Program-made: the position numbers and the translations under genes
Assembly: GCA_963693365.1 (NCBI GenBank)
Contig: CAVNZM010000015.1
Span: 4,836,001-4,900,000 of the forward strand
Direction of reading: 5' to 3'
From: Amoebidium appalachense
Taxonomy: Eukaryota > Ichthyosporea
DNA: 64,000 nt
Part shown: one piece after another, positions 1-13,037 of the stretch
Layout of the letters: every line of letters begins with the position of its first letter
Position numbering within the stretch: position 1 is the stretch's first letter
Notes under the pieces: model-generated
The model's database searches: none
Told to the model about the DNA's origin: nothing
Seen by the model: only the letters and a program-made list of their open reading frames with translations

Positions 1-24
1 CAGGCAACACACCGCGCGCGCGCG

Positions 25-108
<84 letters not shown>

Positions 109-410
109 ACACACAAACACAACCCGTGGTACAGGTATACAAAAGCCACACGTACTGTGCACGTACACACAGACATGCACACACAAGGCCTTACACACAT
201 TCGCACCCAAAAAGGTATATTGGGAAGTTAGAACCTTAGCCCCCCCCCCCCCCCCCCCCCCCCCCACCCCTTCCCCATCCCCTCTCCCCCCCCCCCCCCC
301 CCCCCCGTTATCTATTTCTTTCCCAGGCTCGGTAGCCCCTAGAACCTTAATAATATCTTAAATCCCAAAATTCTAGCGCTACATACGTTATAGGTGAAAC
401 TTTAGTATCT

Positions 411-560
411 TTTCACAGTTGACGTGTACCTAAACCCACACATTCCCTTGCCATGGTCAATCCGTAGGCGCATGGGGTGTGCATACTCGAAAATTCCAGC
501 CTGATATGTTTCTATGTTAGGAAGAGATGAAGAGAAATTTTGGTAGTACTACATAAACAC

Positions 561-642
<82 letters not shown>

Positions 643-800
643 CCCCACGATATCTGAACATAAATAGGTGATTTATCTTCTTACAGTTGACGTGTGCCTA
701 AACCCACCATTTCTCTTGCCATGGTCATTCCGTAGGTGCAGGGGGTGTCCATATTCGCAAATTCCAGATATGTATCTATGTTAGGAAGTGATGAAGGGGA
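411..800 (+). repeat. Diverged direct repeat pair flanking a CA tract
   Basis: The segment starting CAGTTGACGTGT near 416 is repeated near 683. Both copies continue through CTTGCCATGGTCA, a CCGTAGG block and TCTATGTTAGGAAG to about 533 and 800. Differences are scattered substitutions and small indels. The copies are separated by unique sequence and the (CA)n at 562-640. They may be a local duplication or two copies of an unknown dispersed repeat. Confidence 0.7.
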
Positions 801-1076
801 AAAAAAAGTTTTCATGAAATTAAACTTTGAAAAAGTAGGAATATTAGTACATAGAGATATAGTCCTAAGGGGATGGGGACAGGCCCTGGGGAGGCGTGAG
901 CATAAACCCGAGTGTCGACGTGCACTTAGTCTAATCTTACGGTATATGTTTTTTTTAAGTTTTTCGGCACATGGCATATGTGCGCATGAGCTTATGTCAG
1001 GCCCTCCTAGTGGCACTACAGTGTTCAATCTTCGACTGGTGATGGCCGAATTTGTTCTTGAAGTTGAAACGTTCCG

Positions 1077-1110
<34 letters not shown>

Positions 1111-1254
1111 GGGGGGAGGGGGGGAGGGAGGGGGGGGGGGGGGGGAGGGAGAGGGGGGAGGAGGAGGGGGAGAGGGAGATGGCCATCTGCTCGAAGGGGG
1201 GGGGGGGACCCCCCCCCAGGCCCCAACTACATCGGCAGTCAACTTGCATAAAGC

Positions 1255-1545
1255 TGAGAGTTATTCTGCAAGAATTAGAATGATACTGCCAAAAGCAGAA
1301 ATAATATTCTGCTTTGAGCAGAATTGCTTTTCTTTTCGCAGACTTATTCTGCTTCTAACAGAATTATTCTGCAAAAAGCAGAATTATTCTGCTTTCGACT
1401 GCAGAAAAATTCTGCTTCTATGTAACAAAAAAGATTTAATCTGCTTTTGCCGAATAGTTCTGCTTTTCACAGAACAATTCTGCTGTTAGCAGAATAATTC
1501 TGCTTTTTGCAGAATAATTCTGCTTTTTGCAGAACAATTCCGCTC
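1255..1545. repeat. Palindromic AGCAGAAT/ATTCTGCT satellite
   Basis: About 290 bases are built from alternating AGCAGAAT and its complement ATTCTGCT, giving units such as GCAGAATTATTCTGC, with a near-perfect period of about 20 bases toward the right end. Every unit can pair with its neighbours, so the block can fold into a string of small hairpins. No coding content is evident. Confidence 0.8.
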
Positions 1546-1611
1546 GGTACCAAGTTGGCTCAGCCGATGTGATGGGGCCCTCCTCCGCCCCCCCTCCCCC
1601 CTGCCCCCCCC

Positions 1612-1642
<31 letters not shown>

Positions 1643-2559
1643 ACACACACACCCTTCCTCAAGGGTGGCCGGGCCAGGTCCCCGGCCTTCCCCCCCCTTC
1701 CCACCCCTCCCACCCCATCTCCCCCCCCCCCCCCCCCCCCCCCCTTCCCCTCCCCCTTCCTTGGAGGGGGGTGGGAAGGCATATTTTTTTTTTTTTTTCC
1801 CCCTGAGGCTCCCTTAAAGACGTTTTTGTCCCTTCAAATTGGCTTCGAATTCGAACTAAACTTCTTGTAGTCTCTGTTGATTTGCGTAATACACAAATGT
1901 ATTTTTGTAGCTCTCTGCGCGCCTGCTGTGCGACTACCGTAGGCAGACCGGACGAAGGAGGGAAATTGGGGAAATAACCATTGACATTGGCAATCAGGCC
2001 GATGCGAGCTCGCATGCAAGCGAGCCTCCCTCGGCGGTCGATATCCTACTAATATAATAGCCTAACAGGCTGGTTGCAGCCTGCCAACCTGGTGCGGGGC
2101 AGGGCCGGCCAAGGGAGGGTCACCCAGTGCGTGAACATTACATACATACAGTATGATTATTACTTTTAAAGATGGGAATCATGTTCTCGGCGATACTATG
2201 ATACCGATATTCGATGGTCATGCCAGCTGACTCCACCAGCTGCAGGGGAGCCACGCAATTTACGGCTTTAAGGAGTTAAAGTCTTCAACATGAGGTGGAG
2301 GAGGTAACGCGGCTGAAACCTCGGGGGATGCATATGACCGAGGATTGCATGCGCAAGAGTCTAAGCCTACCAGGATCGTCATGACCCTCGACACAAACGT
2401 GCACCACAATGAAAGCCCGGCCCATGGCGGTGGGGCCCACAAAACCTCCCGTCACCTGGTCCCAGCCGAGGCCCCAGGCGAAGATTATAAGGTTGGGGAG
2501 GTGGGAGCTCGAGGGGGATTATTAGCTAGCTACATATCAGGATTTGACGGGACTCCTAG

Positions 2560-2603
<44 letters not shown>

Positions 2604-3724
2604 TTCCCTCCCACCCCACCCCCCAACAAACCCAAAGTTTCCTCATCAAACGAATTCAATTTCATTATCCCAAGCTTCCTCGAGCTCACAGTGTATACCG
2701 TAGCTGCAAGTTATAATTAGCGGCACTGGGCCCTACCACGAGAAGTAGTATTGGCCATGTGGCGCGGCCACCACTGAGTCTCGGATGATTTTAATTTAAT
2801 TTAGGAAGTTGGGTTCAGCCGTAGGAAAAACGGGATGCACGGAGAAGGAGAGAGAGAGAGAGGAGAAGGGAGGGGGGGGAGGGGGGGGGGGGGGGGTACG
2901 AGGGCAACACAACAGACCGACTTGGCACACAACCGTTGAGCAGCAGATAAACAGTGCAAGTATTTTTTCTGCAATATATATTAAGACGCCTGATTAATAA
3001 TGCAAAATAATTTAAAAGGCATAAAATGACAAAGAATATATGACGGCGACAACTACGTTTCAGCGGTATCCATGTACAGCACACGCGTCGTTTGCCCACA
3101 GCGTGCATAACAAAAAAAAAACCACCACCGTGATTAAGATAATCGTCACCCACATACGGTACGTCTGCACATGCCAATCTTCTAAATACAATAAACTTTA
3201 ATAATTATGCGTTAAAGATCATTCCACATAGGTTATTGCCACCTACTTGTAGAAAAAACCAAACAAACAAACAAAAAAACCCTGCAGCTCTGAATATACC
3301 AGTCAGTAATCAACATACATGATCATGACTTGTATGATGATGATAATCACAGCTGCCAGCTGGAGGGGGCCGGTGCAATTTTAAAAAAAAAAACGTATCA
3401 AACAGTAAAGAGTATCATTGTCATTTCCATAGTACCGGCAGCGTATTTCCAAATGCAATTGGCGGTCTAAAAATAGATAATATCCAAGTGACACACAAGT
3501 ACTGATGAGCATACAAACAGAGCAGATTGAACCAAACTTATCTTAATGGCCTTAAAAAAAAACGGGATCCGATGAGTCAAAACCTAACCGTTCCTTCCCA
3601 ACCTTGCGAACCGCAGCTGCCATCCAACGGTCGGACAACCATATGTAGTCGTGAAGACTCAGTGCAACCATTCGTGTGTTAAGGTTGGTGGGAGCCCAAG
3701 GGAGTGGTTGTGGTCCAGGGACGG

Positions 3725-3935
3725 TTAAGACTGAGGCACGGCGACCGTGTTGCAGCGACAGCGCATTTCATCCTGTATGTGTGGATGGCCCGTTATATTA
3801 GTCACGTGCATCAGTGGTGGTGCAAGTGAACAGTAGTATGTACGTGTATAGATTCGACTCGGTGCTTCACATGTACACATGTCCTGTCTGCACTATGCTC
3901 AAGTCCTCCCCCCCTACTCCCCCCCCATCCTCCTC

Positions 3936-3968
<33 letters not shown>

Positions 3969-4695
3969 AGCCCCATCAAAAAAAGGGAGAGAGATAAAAA
4001 GAGAGAAAGTAAGAGCGTGAAGCGGAAGAACGAGAGAAAGAGAGAGAGAGCAAGCAAGCAAACGAGCGAGAGAGGAAAGAGAGAAATGGAGAGGAGAGAA
4101 ATAATAGAAAGTCTTTCAGGGTCCATCATGCACACAGTACCTGAACAGTGCGCAACATAGCATTGCTGTTTGCCCTCAGTGTCTCGATTTGGTTTTTGGC
4201 CCACGACTGAAGCTCGGTGTTTTCCGTCTGCAGCCTTCCAACCCTCACTAGAAGCTCCTGGTTGACGTGGTTATTTTGGTCCAAATCTGACGACATACCT
4301 CGGACCAGAAGTTCCGCATCTGCACAGCGTTTGCGCCAATATTCAACGGTGCTGCATCACGTGGAGAATGATTGGTTAGTTAATTCTAAGGCTATATTTA
4401 TAACAACTAAAGAAGGCACGGGATACTGACGAGGGGAAAGGATGGCTGGGTGCAGGGGGGAGGGGAGGGTGGGGGGAGGGGGAGGGAGAGGGGAGAAGAG
4501 GTAGAGCCTAATGGCTTCCGTGTGAGTAGGTTTTTGCACAATGGCGTGCTCGTAGCAAGGGGGGGGGGGGGGGGGGGGGAGGTGGATGTACGCATTAGGG
4601 GTATGAGTGTGGTATAGCCTAATTTGGCTAACATTCTGGAATATATCTCTCTCTCACTCACACACACACACACACACTCTCTCTCTCTCTCAAAG

Positions 4696-4745
<50 letters not shown>

Positions 4746-5522
4746 GCGCGTGTGTGTGTGCGCGCGCTCGCACGCATGGGGGGTTGAAAAAAAAAGGGGG
4801 GTGGGGGGGTTCACATACTCTCTTGTAGTCTGTATCTGACCCTTCTGTTGAGAGATCATCCACTGCAGCTGCTTTCTCTCCCTCAATGCAAGCAGTAGCT
4901 CCCTCCTCACGTCCACAGAATCCAAATACTCCCTCTCTTCCTCACTCTCCACGCACTGTGCATTTACACCGGATAAATCTCGTGTTTCATCCCTCCCAGG
5001 TCGTGAATCCTTGGATGAGCTATTCCCAGATTTAACCCTCTTGATGCCGTGTTCATTCGTGGGGAAAATGTCGTCGCACGCCGACCTCTTGTCCTTTTCA
5101 GGGGGTTTATTACAACGATCCTGGGGGGATTGGGGGGTAGCATTACACACGGGGCTGAAAAACCCTCCCCTTGTGGCCATTGTTACCACTTCTGTTGGGC
5201 TTGGTCCAATTTTCCGCGGTGACGTCGCTAAGGGGGGTCGATAGTCATCGTGCCCAATAAATTGCACCGTGTGTTCAGACCCCATTGATTTCCAGCAGTC
5301 TAGTGGCTGGGGTCTGTGTGGGCTTTCAGTTTCTGCGCTCGCTCTCCGTAACCAATTTTCCCGCTCTTCGAGAATTTCGAAATTTCTTGATGCGTGGTTT
5401 TGTCGTTGTGCATGCAGTCGTTCAATGCTTCGGAAATGATTGTGCGACACGGGGTTCTGTTGTTGGGTGTGGATTTGCAAAAAAGGGCATGGAGGGGTTT
5501 TTTGTTGGAATTGGGTTTCCAT
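3725..5522 (-). CDS. Coiled-coil protein of unknown function, 3 exons
   Basis: Exons on minus are 5522-4819, 4351-4141 and, less surely, 3772-3725, giving about 320 residues. The ATG at 5522 has a good context (AAAATGG). Exon 1 ends in phase 2 at donor GTATGT, exon 2 opens with the one base needed and ends in phase 0 at GTACTG, and exon 3 runs 15 codons to TAA. The N-terminal 190 residues are polar and low in hydrophobics. From about residue 195, ELLLALRERKQLQWMISQQ begins a heptad-rich helix that runs through exon 2 (LLVRVGRLQTENTELQSWA), a coiled coil. I recognise no family; a structural or scaffold role is only inference. The 467-base intron 1 carries (CA)n, (CT)n and a poly-G run. Exon 3 is the weakest part because its acceptor tract is pyrimidine-poor. 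Confidence 0.6.
3939..4090. repeat. Poly-A run and GA-rich tract
   Basis: A run of about 28 A at 3939-3966 is followed by a GAGA-rich stretch to about 4090. It falls inside the second intron of the minus-strand coiled-coil gene if that gene's last exon is real. Confidence 0.8.
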
Positions 5523-6039
5523 TTTAATTTAGTTCAGACAATCTTGTGCGGATATCTTCTTCACACACGGAGCGTGCTCTATTAGATGTTACAAAATGAT
5601 TTGGACGCAGTGTGACATCAACATGCACGTTCATACGTTCGTGCACCTTGTTTAAGACAGTTGTCAGCGGCGAGACGTTACAATCATTATTATCACGGTG
5701 GTCAGAGGTGCCATGTATAATGAAGGCCAAGTTGATTGAAATTATAAAATGATGTGTCTCTTTGTAACAGGCAGCAAAGTGGCGGGTGCAGTACATCGAA
5801 TCACGGAGCTAGCTTTATGTGATAGTTTTTTTTTGAATCAACGTACACACAAGTGCACAACCTGAGAAAAATTGTCTGACGCCGACTCAGACTGAATATG
5901 CACTTATGAAGATAAGCTTGCACTGCCCTTGGCACAAACCAACTATTACACTAATAACAACATGAAACGGTTTCATGTGGTCCAAATGACACAAGTTTCA
6001 AACTGACAGACCACCACTTGATGTGTGCGCTTTTTGTAG

Positions 6040-6915
6040 GGGCTCACCGCGAGCTCACGAACACGGCGGCCTTGGACCACCCCGGCCGGCCGTTGGTCAA
6101 GATTCTGCACGTGCACAATTGGAATTTGATTGGGCGGCTGCGTGAGGCCCTTTTGACACATCGGGCCATATGTAAATGTAAAAAAACCAAAAAAAGAAGA
6201 AAAAAAGAAAAGAAAAAACAGGTTAGCTATGTATGAGAGTCTTATTGAGCGTTGATGGGTGCGGGTCTACTTTCACGAAAATGTGAAGAATTCTGGCAAA
6301 TTTATAGTAGTATGTATTGTAGTGCATTCCTAATTATAGTAGAAATTTATATGCACATACTTTTAGGTCTTCTCATTGTTCTTCCCAACCTTTCCCACGT
6401 AACAAGTACGCACGTGCAACGTTCGCCCAACTTTATACTCATGAGGCTCGCGTTTGGGGCACACATGGACAAATAAACTTTGAATGGGCTATTCCTATCA
6501 TCAGAAAAAATTGTTGTGTTTCTAAACAAGTATGCATCGATGTAACTCATGTTGCTCGAAAATGTGCAACACAAACCCAAATCAGATAGAAAGAAAATAA
6601 TAGAACGTTTGCGGCGTCATGACTCATTAGCGTCATTTCGATTCGATCACTGGCATTTGGAGCACGTGCGAATGTTTCTCGAACCTGCCATGATGCCTAC
6701 CACCTACTGAGGCGGTGTCTGAGTCTCCTTTCTTTCTTTCTTTTTTTTTTTTTTTTTTTTTTTGTTACTTAAAAGGGACGCCTGAGTAGATGTTAAACGT
6801 CGCACGTGCGGCAACACGTCAGTACGTGTTAGCCATGATGCCATCATGATCCCAAATGTACGTCACCGGCACATATGCACACCCACCCACCCACACCGTG
6901 GCACACACACGCACG

Positions 6916-6960
<45 letters not shown>

Positions 6961-7258
6961 GCACGCACGCAGACAAACACGAACACAGACACATACACAC
7001 ACTGCACCCGCGCGCGTGTCACCAGGCCGGATCATTTGCACTTTCAATTTCTCATATGCATGTGCGTGCGCACGTGCCATAAAGGGTGGGCCGTGGGAAC
7101 TGCGAAGTCTTCGGCTCATCAGTCATCACGCAGGGCGTGTGCGGAGGTGTGGGGTAGGCTAGGCACTGTACGTGACGTAGCAGGTGTAAAGCATTGGCTT
7201 TCCTTATGCTGTTGTATACTTCAGTGTATTTTCCGCGTAGTGGTGGTGGTGGTGGTCG

Positions 7259-7289
<31 letters not shown>

Positions 7290-8583
7290 AGGGGAGGTGG
7301 TATGGAGATGGGGGAAGGAGAGGGAGGGAGGAAGGGAGAGAGGGAGGGAGGAAGGGAGGGAGGGAGGGAGGGAGAGGGAAGGAGGGAGGGAGGGAGGGAG
7401 AGAGGTGGGGGCGGGAGGGAGGGAGGGAGAGGGGCCCGAGGGAGGGAGGGAGCGGAGGGAGGGAGCGGGGGGAGGAGAGAGGGAAGAAAGCGAGAGATCC
7501 TGAGGGAGGGAAGGTGGGGGAGGGAGGGAGAGAGAGATCTTGAGGGAGGGAGAGGGGGGGAGGGGAGGAGGAGGGGGGGGGGAAGAGAGATCGTAAGGGA
7601 GGGAGGGAGGTGCGGGGGAAGGGGGGAGGGGGGAAGGGAGGGAGAGAGAGAGAGAGAGACTGGCAGGCAGAGAGGGAGAGAGAGAGAGAGTCGGACAGAA
7701 AGAGTTACAGAGAAAGAGAGAGAGGGAGGGAGAGAGGGAGAGAGGGAGGGAAAGCGAGAGAGCCTATCGGGGAGGGAGAGAGGAAGGAGGGCAGCGAGAG
7801 GGGGAGGGGAGAAGGGTATAAAGGAGAATGGAGAGGGCGGGTGAGGAAAAACGGGAGGAGCTCGCAGAAGGCTAGATCTGGCAGGATCCCATTCTTACGC
7901 AAACGTCCATCTAGGGTGCCTAACAGTTTGCAACACATTGTCAAGGAAACTAGGCAACGACTGCTGTGAGGGAAACACACAGGCAGTAAGGCAACAGAGA
8001 GTACAGTGGTGTGTATGCCCGCATACGTGTGTGCATGCGCGCATGTGTGAATGAGTTTGTGTGTGGCCATTACCGCTGTTAGATAACCTGATCAAAAAAA
8101 GGCAAAGATCTAAGCACTCTTGTCACCCCCCACCGTCGCACGCCTCACATTTCGTCGGCAAATGTTCTGAGATCCACCTCTATACTCTTCCACAGTGCAA
8201 CACACTTCATATACCGTGGTGCCTGGGTGCAACTGACGACATGCACATTGCACATTGTCAAGCACTTACACACTCGTACATCACACTAGATGGGCTACTC
8301 GATTTTCATGTGCTTGCAATGCTATGGTGTACTTACTACCCCCCCTCCCCCCCCCCCCACCCTTGAGCACCCCCAGTGGATGGGCTCTGCCTACGATGCA
8401 TAGCCTTACTGTGTGGTTTGCAGTCTGCATGGTGTTGTCCGTCATGGACGTGGTTGGTACTCCGTAACCCAATCTACCCCCCCCCCCCCCCCCCCTTCTC
8501 CCCCCCATCGCCCTTTGAGCCTTCCCCACCCACCCAACCAGCATCCAATAAAAAATGCCCGTTCTCCGTCATCCCCCCCCCAG

Positions 8584-8614
<31 letters not shown>

Positions 8615-8767
8615 CCTCTCTCCTGGGGAAAAGGGCCCTTCGGCTGCCCTGTAACACCACATAGCCATAAATAAAACGTACGTTTACCTAACCCCGCGCC
8701 CAAGCCCTCTTTCCGGGCTGTTGTCGTGGAAAAGTCACAAATGACAAGTGCGCCAAATTTGATCTGA
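6040..8767 (+). CDS. Candidate multi-exon gene, function unknown (low confidence)
   Basis: Five stretches can be joined with matching phase: 6040-6171 (acceptor CTTTTTGTAG, donor GTAAAT), 7876-7985 (donor GTAAGG), 8196-8326 (acceptor CTCTTCCACAG), 8424-8463 (acceptor GGTTTGCAG, donor GTAACC) and 8705-8767, ending at TGA. The translation is rich in His and Cys (for example [20 protein letters not shown] in the first exon) and resembles nothing I know. No start codon exon was found. The first exon overlaps an equally short open frame on minus with its own splice-like ends, so the strand is not settled. Phase agreement across five pieces is the only support. Confidence 0.25.
7290..7760 (+). repeat. 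GGGA/GA-rich tract
   Basis: About 470 bases on the plus strand are almost only G and A, dominated by (GGGA)n with later (GA)n. It has many runs of three or more G and could form G-quadruplex or triplex structures. The long open frames across it are low-complexity artefacts. Confidence 0.9.
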
Positions 8768-8935
8768 AAGAGCAACGTAGAACACATACAGAGACATAAT
8801 TCCCCTTTACCCTGTACACACACAAACATGCACACATGCACACACACACACAGACACGCGCACCATACACACATGCACCCGCATGCACACCCACCTAACC
8901 CCATACACAGAAACACACGCACAGACACAAACACA

Positions 8936-8994
<59 letters not shown>

Positions 8995-9015
8995 ACACAC
9001 ACACGTACACACAGC

Positions 9016-9179
9016 ATGGGTCTGCTTGTGCTCGTCACGGGGGCCAATAGGGGCCTTGGCTATGACGTCAGCATGCAGCTGGCCTCAAGTGGCCACAGAG
9101 TTCTTATGGCCTGCAGGAATACAGAGGAGGGCAAAAAGGCTGAAAATGTGCGCCATTATCCCTCCCCCCCCCCCCCCCC

Positions 9180-9224
<45 letters not shown>

Positions 9225-9444
9225 CCGGACACACACACGCATGAGCACACACACACACAAGCACAAACCACTTGAAGAATCCTAATCAATGGTCGAGTAT
9301 ATTAGACAGAGCAAAGTATTTAGGATGAAACAAAAGTGATAAAAGAAATTCGGATACTGTACAATCGAGATATATTGAGTGGATATATGGACTTATTTTC
9401 CCAGGCGTTAGTTTTATCTTCCCCGTGACACCCGCGCGTGCACG

Positions 9445-9522
<78 letters not shown>

Positions 9523-9733
9523 TGTTCTTATGTGCTTCTTCCTTTCCCCCCCTTTTTATTTCTTCTTTCTTTCTTTCTTTCTTTATTTTATTTTATTTTA
9601 TTTTTTTTGTGGGGGGGGAGGGGAGGGGGGGGGGGGGGATAATCTTTTGGTTGTTACCAGATCAGTACAGACTGTGATCGTATAGACTGTTACAGCAGCA
9701 TAACGCCATGTGTAATAGTTATAGATCACACAA

Positions 9734-9774
<41 letters not shown>

Positions 9775-10289
9775 TCCCCTGGGCGGCACCCGGGCCCATC
9801 CGTGCTATTCTCCGACATGACATACGGAAACCATATGAAACGGGAGAAAGAAACAGAAAATTGACCAAGAGTTTTTCTTGCATATGACAGGTGAAAATCA
9901 CGTTGTAGTCACTGTTTGGCTGGCTTGTCTCTACCCTCTTTGCGTTTTGTATGTTTTCTTTCTTTCTTTCTTTTTTTGATTTTTGTATTGCTTTTTGTAT
10001 ATTTTCTTTCTTTCTTTCTTTCTTTTGAGTTTTGTATTGCTTTTTCATGGTAAATGAAATCGGGGTTTACGCTGTTTACTCGAGGCACACGAAAGACCAG
10101 TCTCAGGTATTGGGGGGTAATATGCTTGGTATATCTTCTCAGTGTTATCATATCAGGTTCATAGATGTCGGGAGATGTTATATTTCAAAATTTTCCTACA
10201 CCATTAAGGCCATGTAAACTCAAAATAAAATCAATTAGTTGGGTCCCCCATATGAATTTTTTTTTAACTGTTGCAGGTCTATCTCCTTC

Positions 10290-10331
<42 letters not shown>

Positions 10332-10368
10332 TTCTCCCCCCCCCTCCCCCCCCCCCCCCCCCCGGGGC

Positions 10369-10399
<31 letters not shown>

Positions 10400-10495
10400 A
10401 CATCCACGACATTCTCTCTACATGGGTGTTGTGGATATTTTTAGTACATACTGCCTACATACCCCCCCCCCCCCCCCACACACACACACACCCAT

Positions 10496-10540
<45 letters not shown>

Positions 10541-10905
10541 CCCTCCCCTCCTCCTGCCCTCACATGCCCGCTCGTCCATTGCGGCTGCTTATCAGCAGGG
10601 GTCTTCAAATTTGGACACACATTCTTTTTTTAACAGTACTTTCTAATTTTGGATACACATTATAATGGAGGCAAAATTCTACCCCCCAGGGACTCTTCTC
10701 AAATTCAACCGTTTCAAAAGACACGGTTGTCGTTTCTTCCACCTCACAGATTCACCGTCTTCCCCCCCCCCCCCCTCTCTCTCTCTTTATCAGGTGATCA
10801 AGAAGGAAACAGGGAACAAGGGGGAGGTTGGAGTTCTGGAGGTGGACACGGGGGGAGAGGTGTCGGTGAGAGAACTGGTGAACACGGTGAAGTGTAACTA
10901 TGACC

Positions 10906-10951
<46 letters not shown>

Positions 10952-11192
10952 CGCGTTTGCGTGCGTGTGCGTGTGCGTGTGCGTGTGCGTGTGTGCGTGT
11001 GTTGGTGTGTGTGTTGTTTGTGTGTGTTTTTTTCTGGGGGGGGGGGGGGGCAAGGGCGGGGGGGGGGGGGGGGGGGAGGGGGGGGACGGGTGGTGTGCGT
11101 GTGCGTGTGCATATACGTGTGCACGCATCTGTGTGGTGTATGTGTGTGGGGGGGCGGGAGGGGGAGGAGGGGGAGTGTATGCATGTATGTGT

Positions 11193-11280
<88 letters not shown>

Positions 11281-11568
11281 CGTGCGTGAGTGCGCGCGCG
11301 TGCGCGTGTGTGTGTCCGCGCGCATGGGGGCAATGTGTGTGTAGTGTATCGTAGCCCACATGTTCTTGTTGTGCACGTGTTATAGTAAGTAGTAAAGAAA
11401 ATGTGTTCGTTTGTTTTCTTCACACTACACCTGATCACTACGTTTATCTTTAATATCTGACTGTCTACTCCCCCCCCCCCCCCCCCAACCCACCCCACCC
11501 ACTCCCCCTCCCGAACACCCCCCCCCCCCCCCCCCCCCCGCCCCTCCTCCCCGTCCCCCTTCCCCCCC

Positions 11569-11599
<31 letters not shown>

Positions 11600-12271
11600 A
11601 CACACATTTTTGCTTTCTTTTTCCTCATTTCTGATTGGGCAGCAAATCGACATACTGATCAACAATGCCGCCATCTACCAACCCGCCTACGACCCCAACA
11701 CCTATGACGTCACCATGGCAACAAACGTGAATGGCCCGATTCTATTGGCCCAGTCCCTCCTTCCTTATTTGGCAGGTGGTGGCCGCATAGTGAATGTGTC
11801 TTCGGAGATGGGTCAGCTGAGAAGTCTCTCAAATGCTTACAAGGTTGCCCCCCCCCCCCCTCCCCCGACCCACCCACCCACCCACACAAACACACACACC
11901 CGCCCACACAAGGACACAGATGCACACACACCAGTAGTCCATTTTACGTACATGTTTTTTTTTTCGTTGCAACAGGTTCTATAGTTTTTCTCCATTCATG
12001 GTTTGGTCTACAATACTCCCATGCCCTGCAACCCCCCTCCCCCCTTCCTCTTCCGCCCTGCCCTCCCGGCGCCTATTTCTCTCTCTGACCTTTCCGACTT
12101 TCTTATCAGGAGCGCATCAGGAATGCAAAAACCATTCAGGAACTTCTTCTGATTGGCTACGAACCACGCGACACGGACATGGCCAGCCAATACTATCCCT
12201 GCTACCGCATATCCAAGGCCATGATAAATCGTGCCACACAGCTACTTGCACAGGATCCTATGGTCAAGTAA

Positions 12272-12305
<34 letters not shown>

Positions 12306-12764
12306 CCCTCCCCTCCCCCCTGCCCTCCCTACCCCCCCACCCCCCCACCCCCCCCCCGGCCCGTGCCCCCCGTCCGCCCCTTTCCCTCCCCACCGAAACA
12401 CACCTGCCTTTCTCCCTCCCCTATACTTCCTTGGTAATAGTAATTAGAAATGGAGATCGTTTTTTTTTTTTTTTTTTTTTTTTTTTGCGATTGGACACAT
12501 ATACCCCTGTAGTTCTAGTTTGTGTTCAGTTGCACCGTAATTGAAGAACCCCATATCTTTCACACCCCATATGTAGAACCCCCCCCCCCCCTCCCCCCCC
12601 CATCCGTTGTTGTCTATCTACAGCATACACACAGCACAAGCACAAAAGGAAAGGAGGAGATCCTTATGGGTTGCAGGAGAGGTGGTATGGTGAGATCTTA
12701 TACTGAGCTGTGTTTGTGGAGGGAAAGTGTGTGTGTGTGTGTGTGTTTGGGGGGGGGGGGGGGA

Positions 12765-12795
<31 letters not shown>

Positions 12796-12866
12796 AGAGG
12801 GCAGGGTAAACGACGACATGTGTCCGTATGCACAGGTGTCCGTATGTGTGTGATCAACGTGTGCGA

Positions 12867-12920
<54 letters not shown>

Positions 12921-13003
12921 ATGTGTGTAGGAAGCAGAGGGCCGGATAGAGCACTGCTCACATCCAGCTATGGCACTTGCACTCACACACATCCTCATAT
13001 ACC

Positions 13004-13037
<34 letters not shown>

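Larger units (their letters stand above)
1..3724. other. Repeat-rich region, no supported gene
   Basis: This region holds (CA)n at about 29-104 and 562-640, poly-C at 241-306 and 2564-2603, poly-G at 1079-1140, poly-C plus CA at 1603-1652 and poly-G at 2872-2896. Two diverged copies of a roughly 125-base segment lie at 411-533 and 675-800, and an AGCAGAAT/ATTCTGCT repeat block lies at 1255-1545. The unique sequence at 1800-2560 and 2900-3720 has short open frames but no recognisable domain or consistent splicing. Confidence 0.7.
5523..9015. other. Intergenic region with repeats and weak exon candidates
   Basis: It contains a poly-T run at 6739-6763, (CA)n at 6917-6956, poly-G at 7260-7289, a GGGA/GA-rich tract at 7290-7760, poly-C at 8477-8495 and 8574-8612, and (CA)n at 8938-8992 ending 16-25 bases before the reductase start codon. 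Possible plus-strand exons in it are listed separately. Confidence 0.6.

Noticed and set aside
5524-5796. 90-codon frame on minus just upstream of the coiled-coil start
   Set aside because: It ends in a stop before the ATG, has no domain and is AT-rich; probably chance or untranslated leader.
10752-11603. 283-codon frame on minus across SDR intron 2
   Set aside because: HTHTHT and PPPP from CA and C runs, antisense to a well-supported gene.
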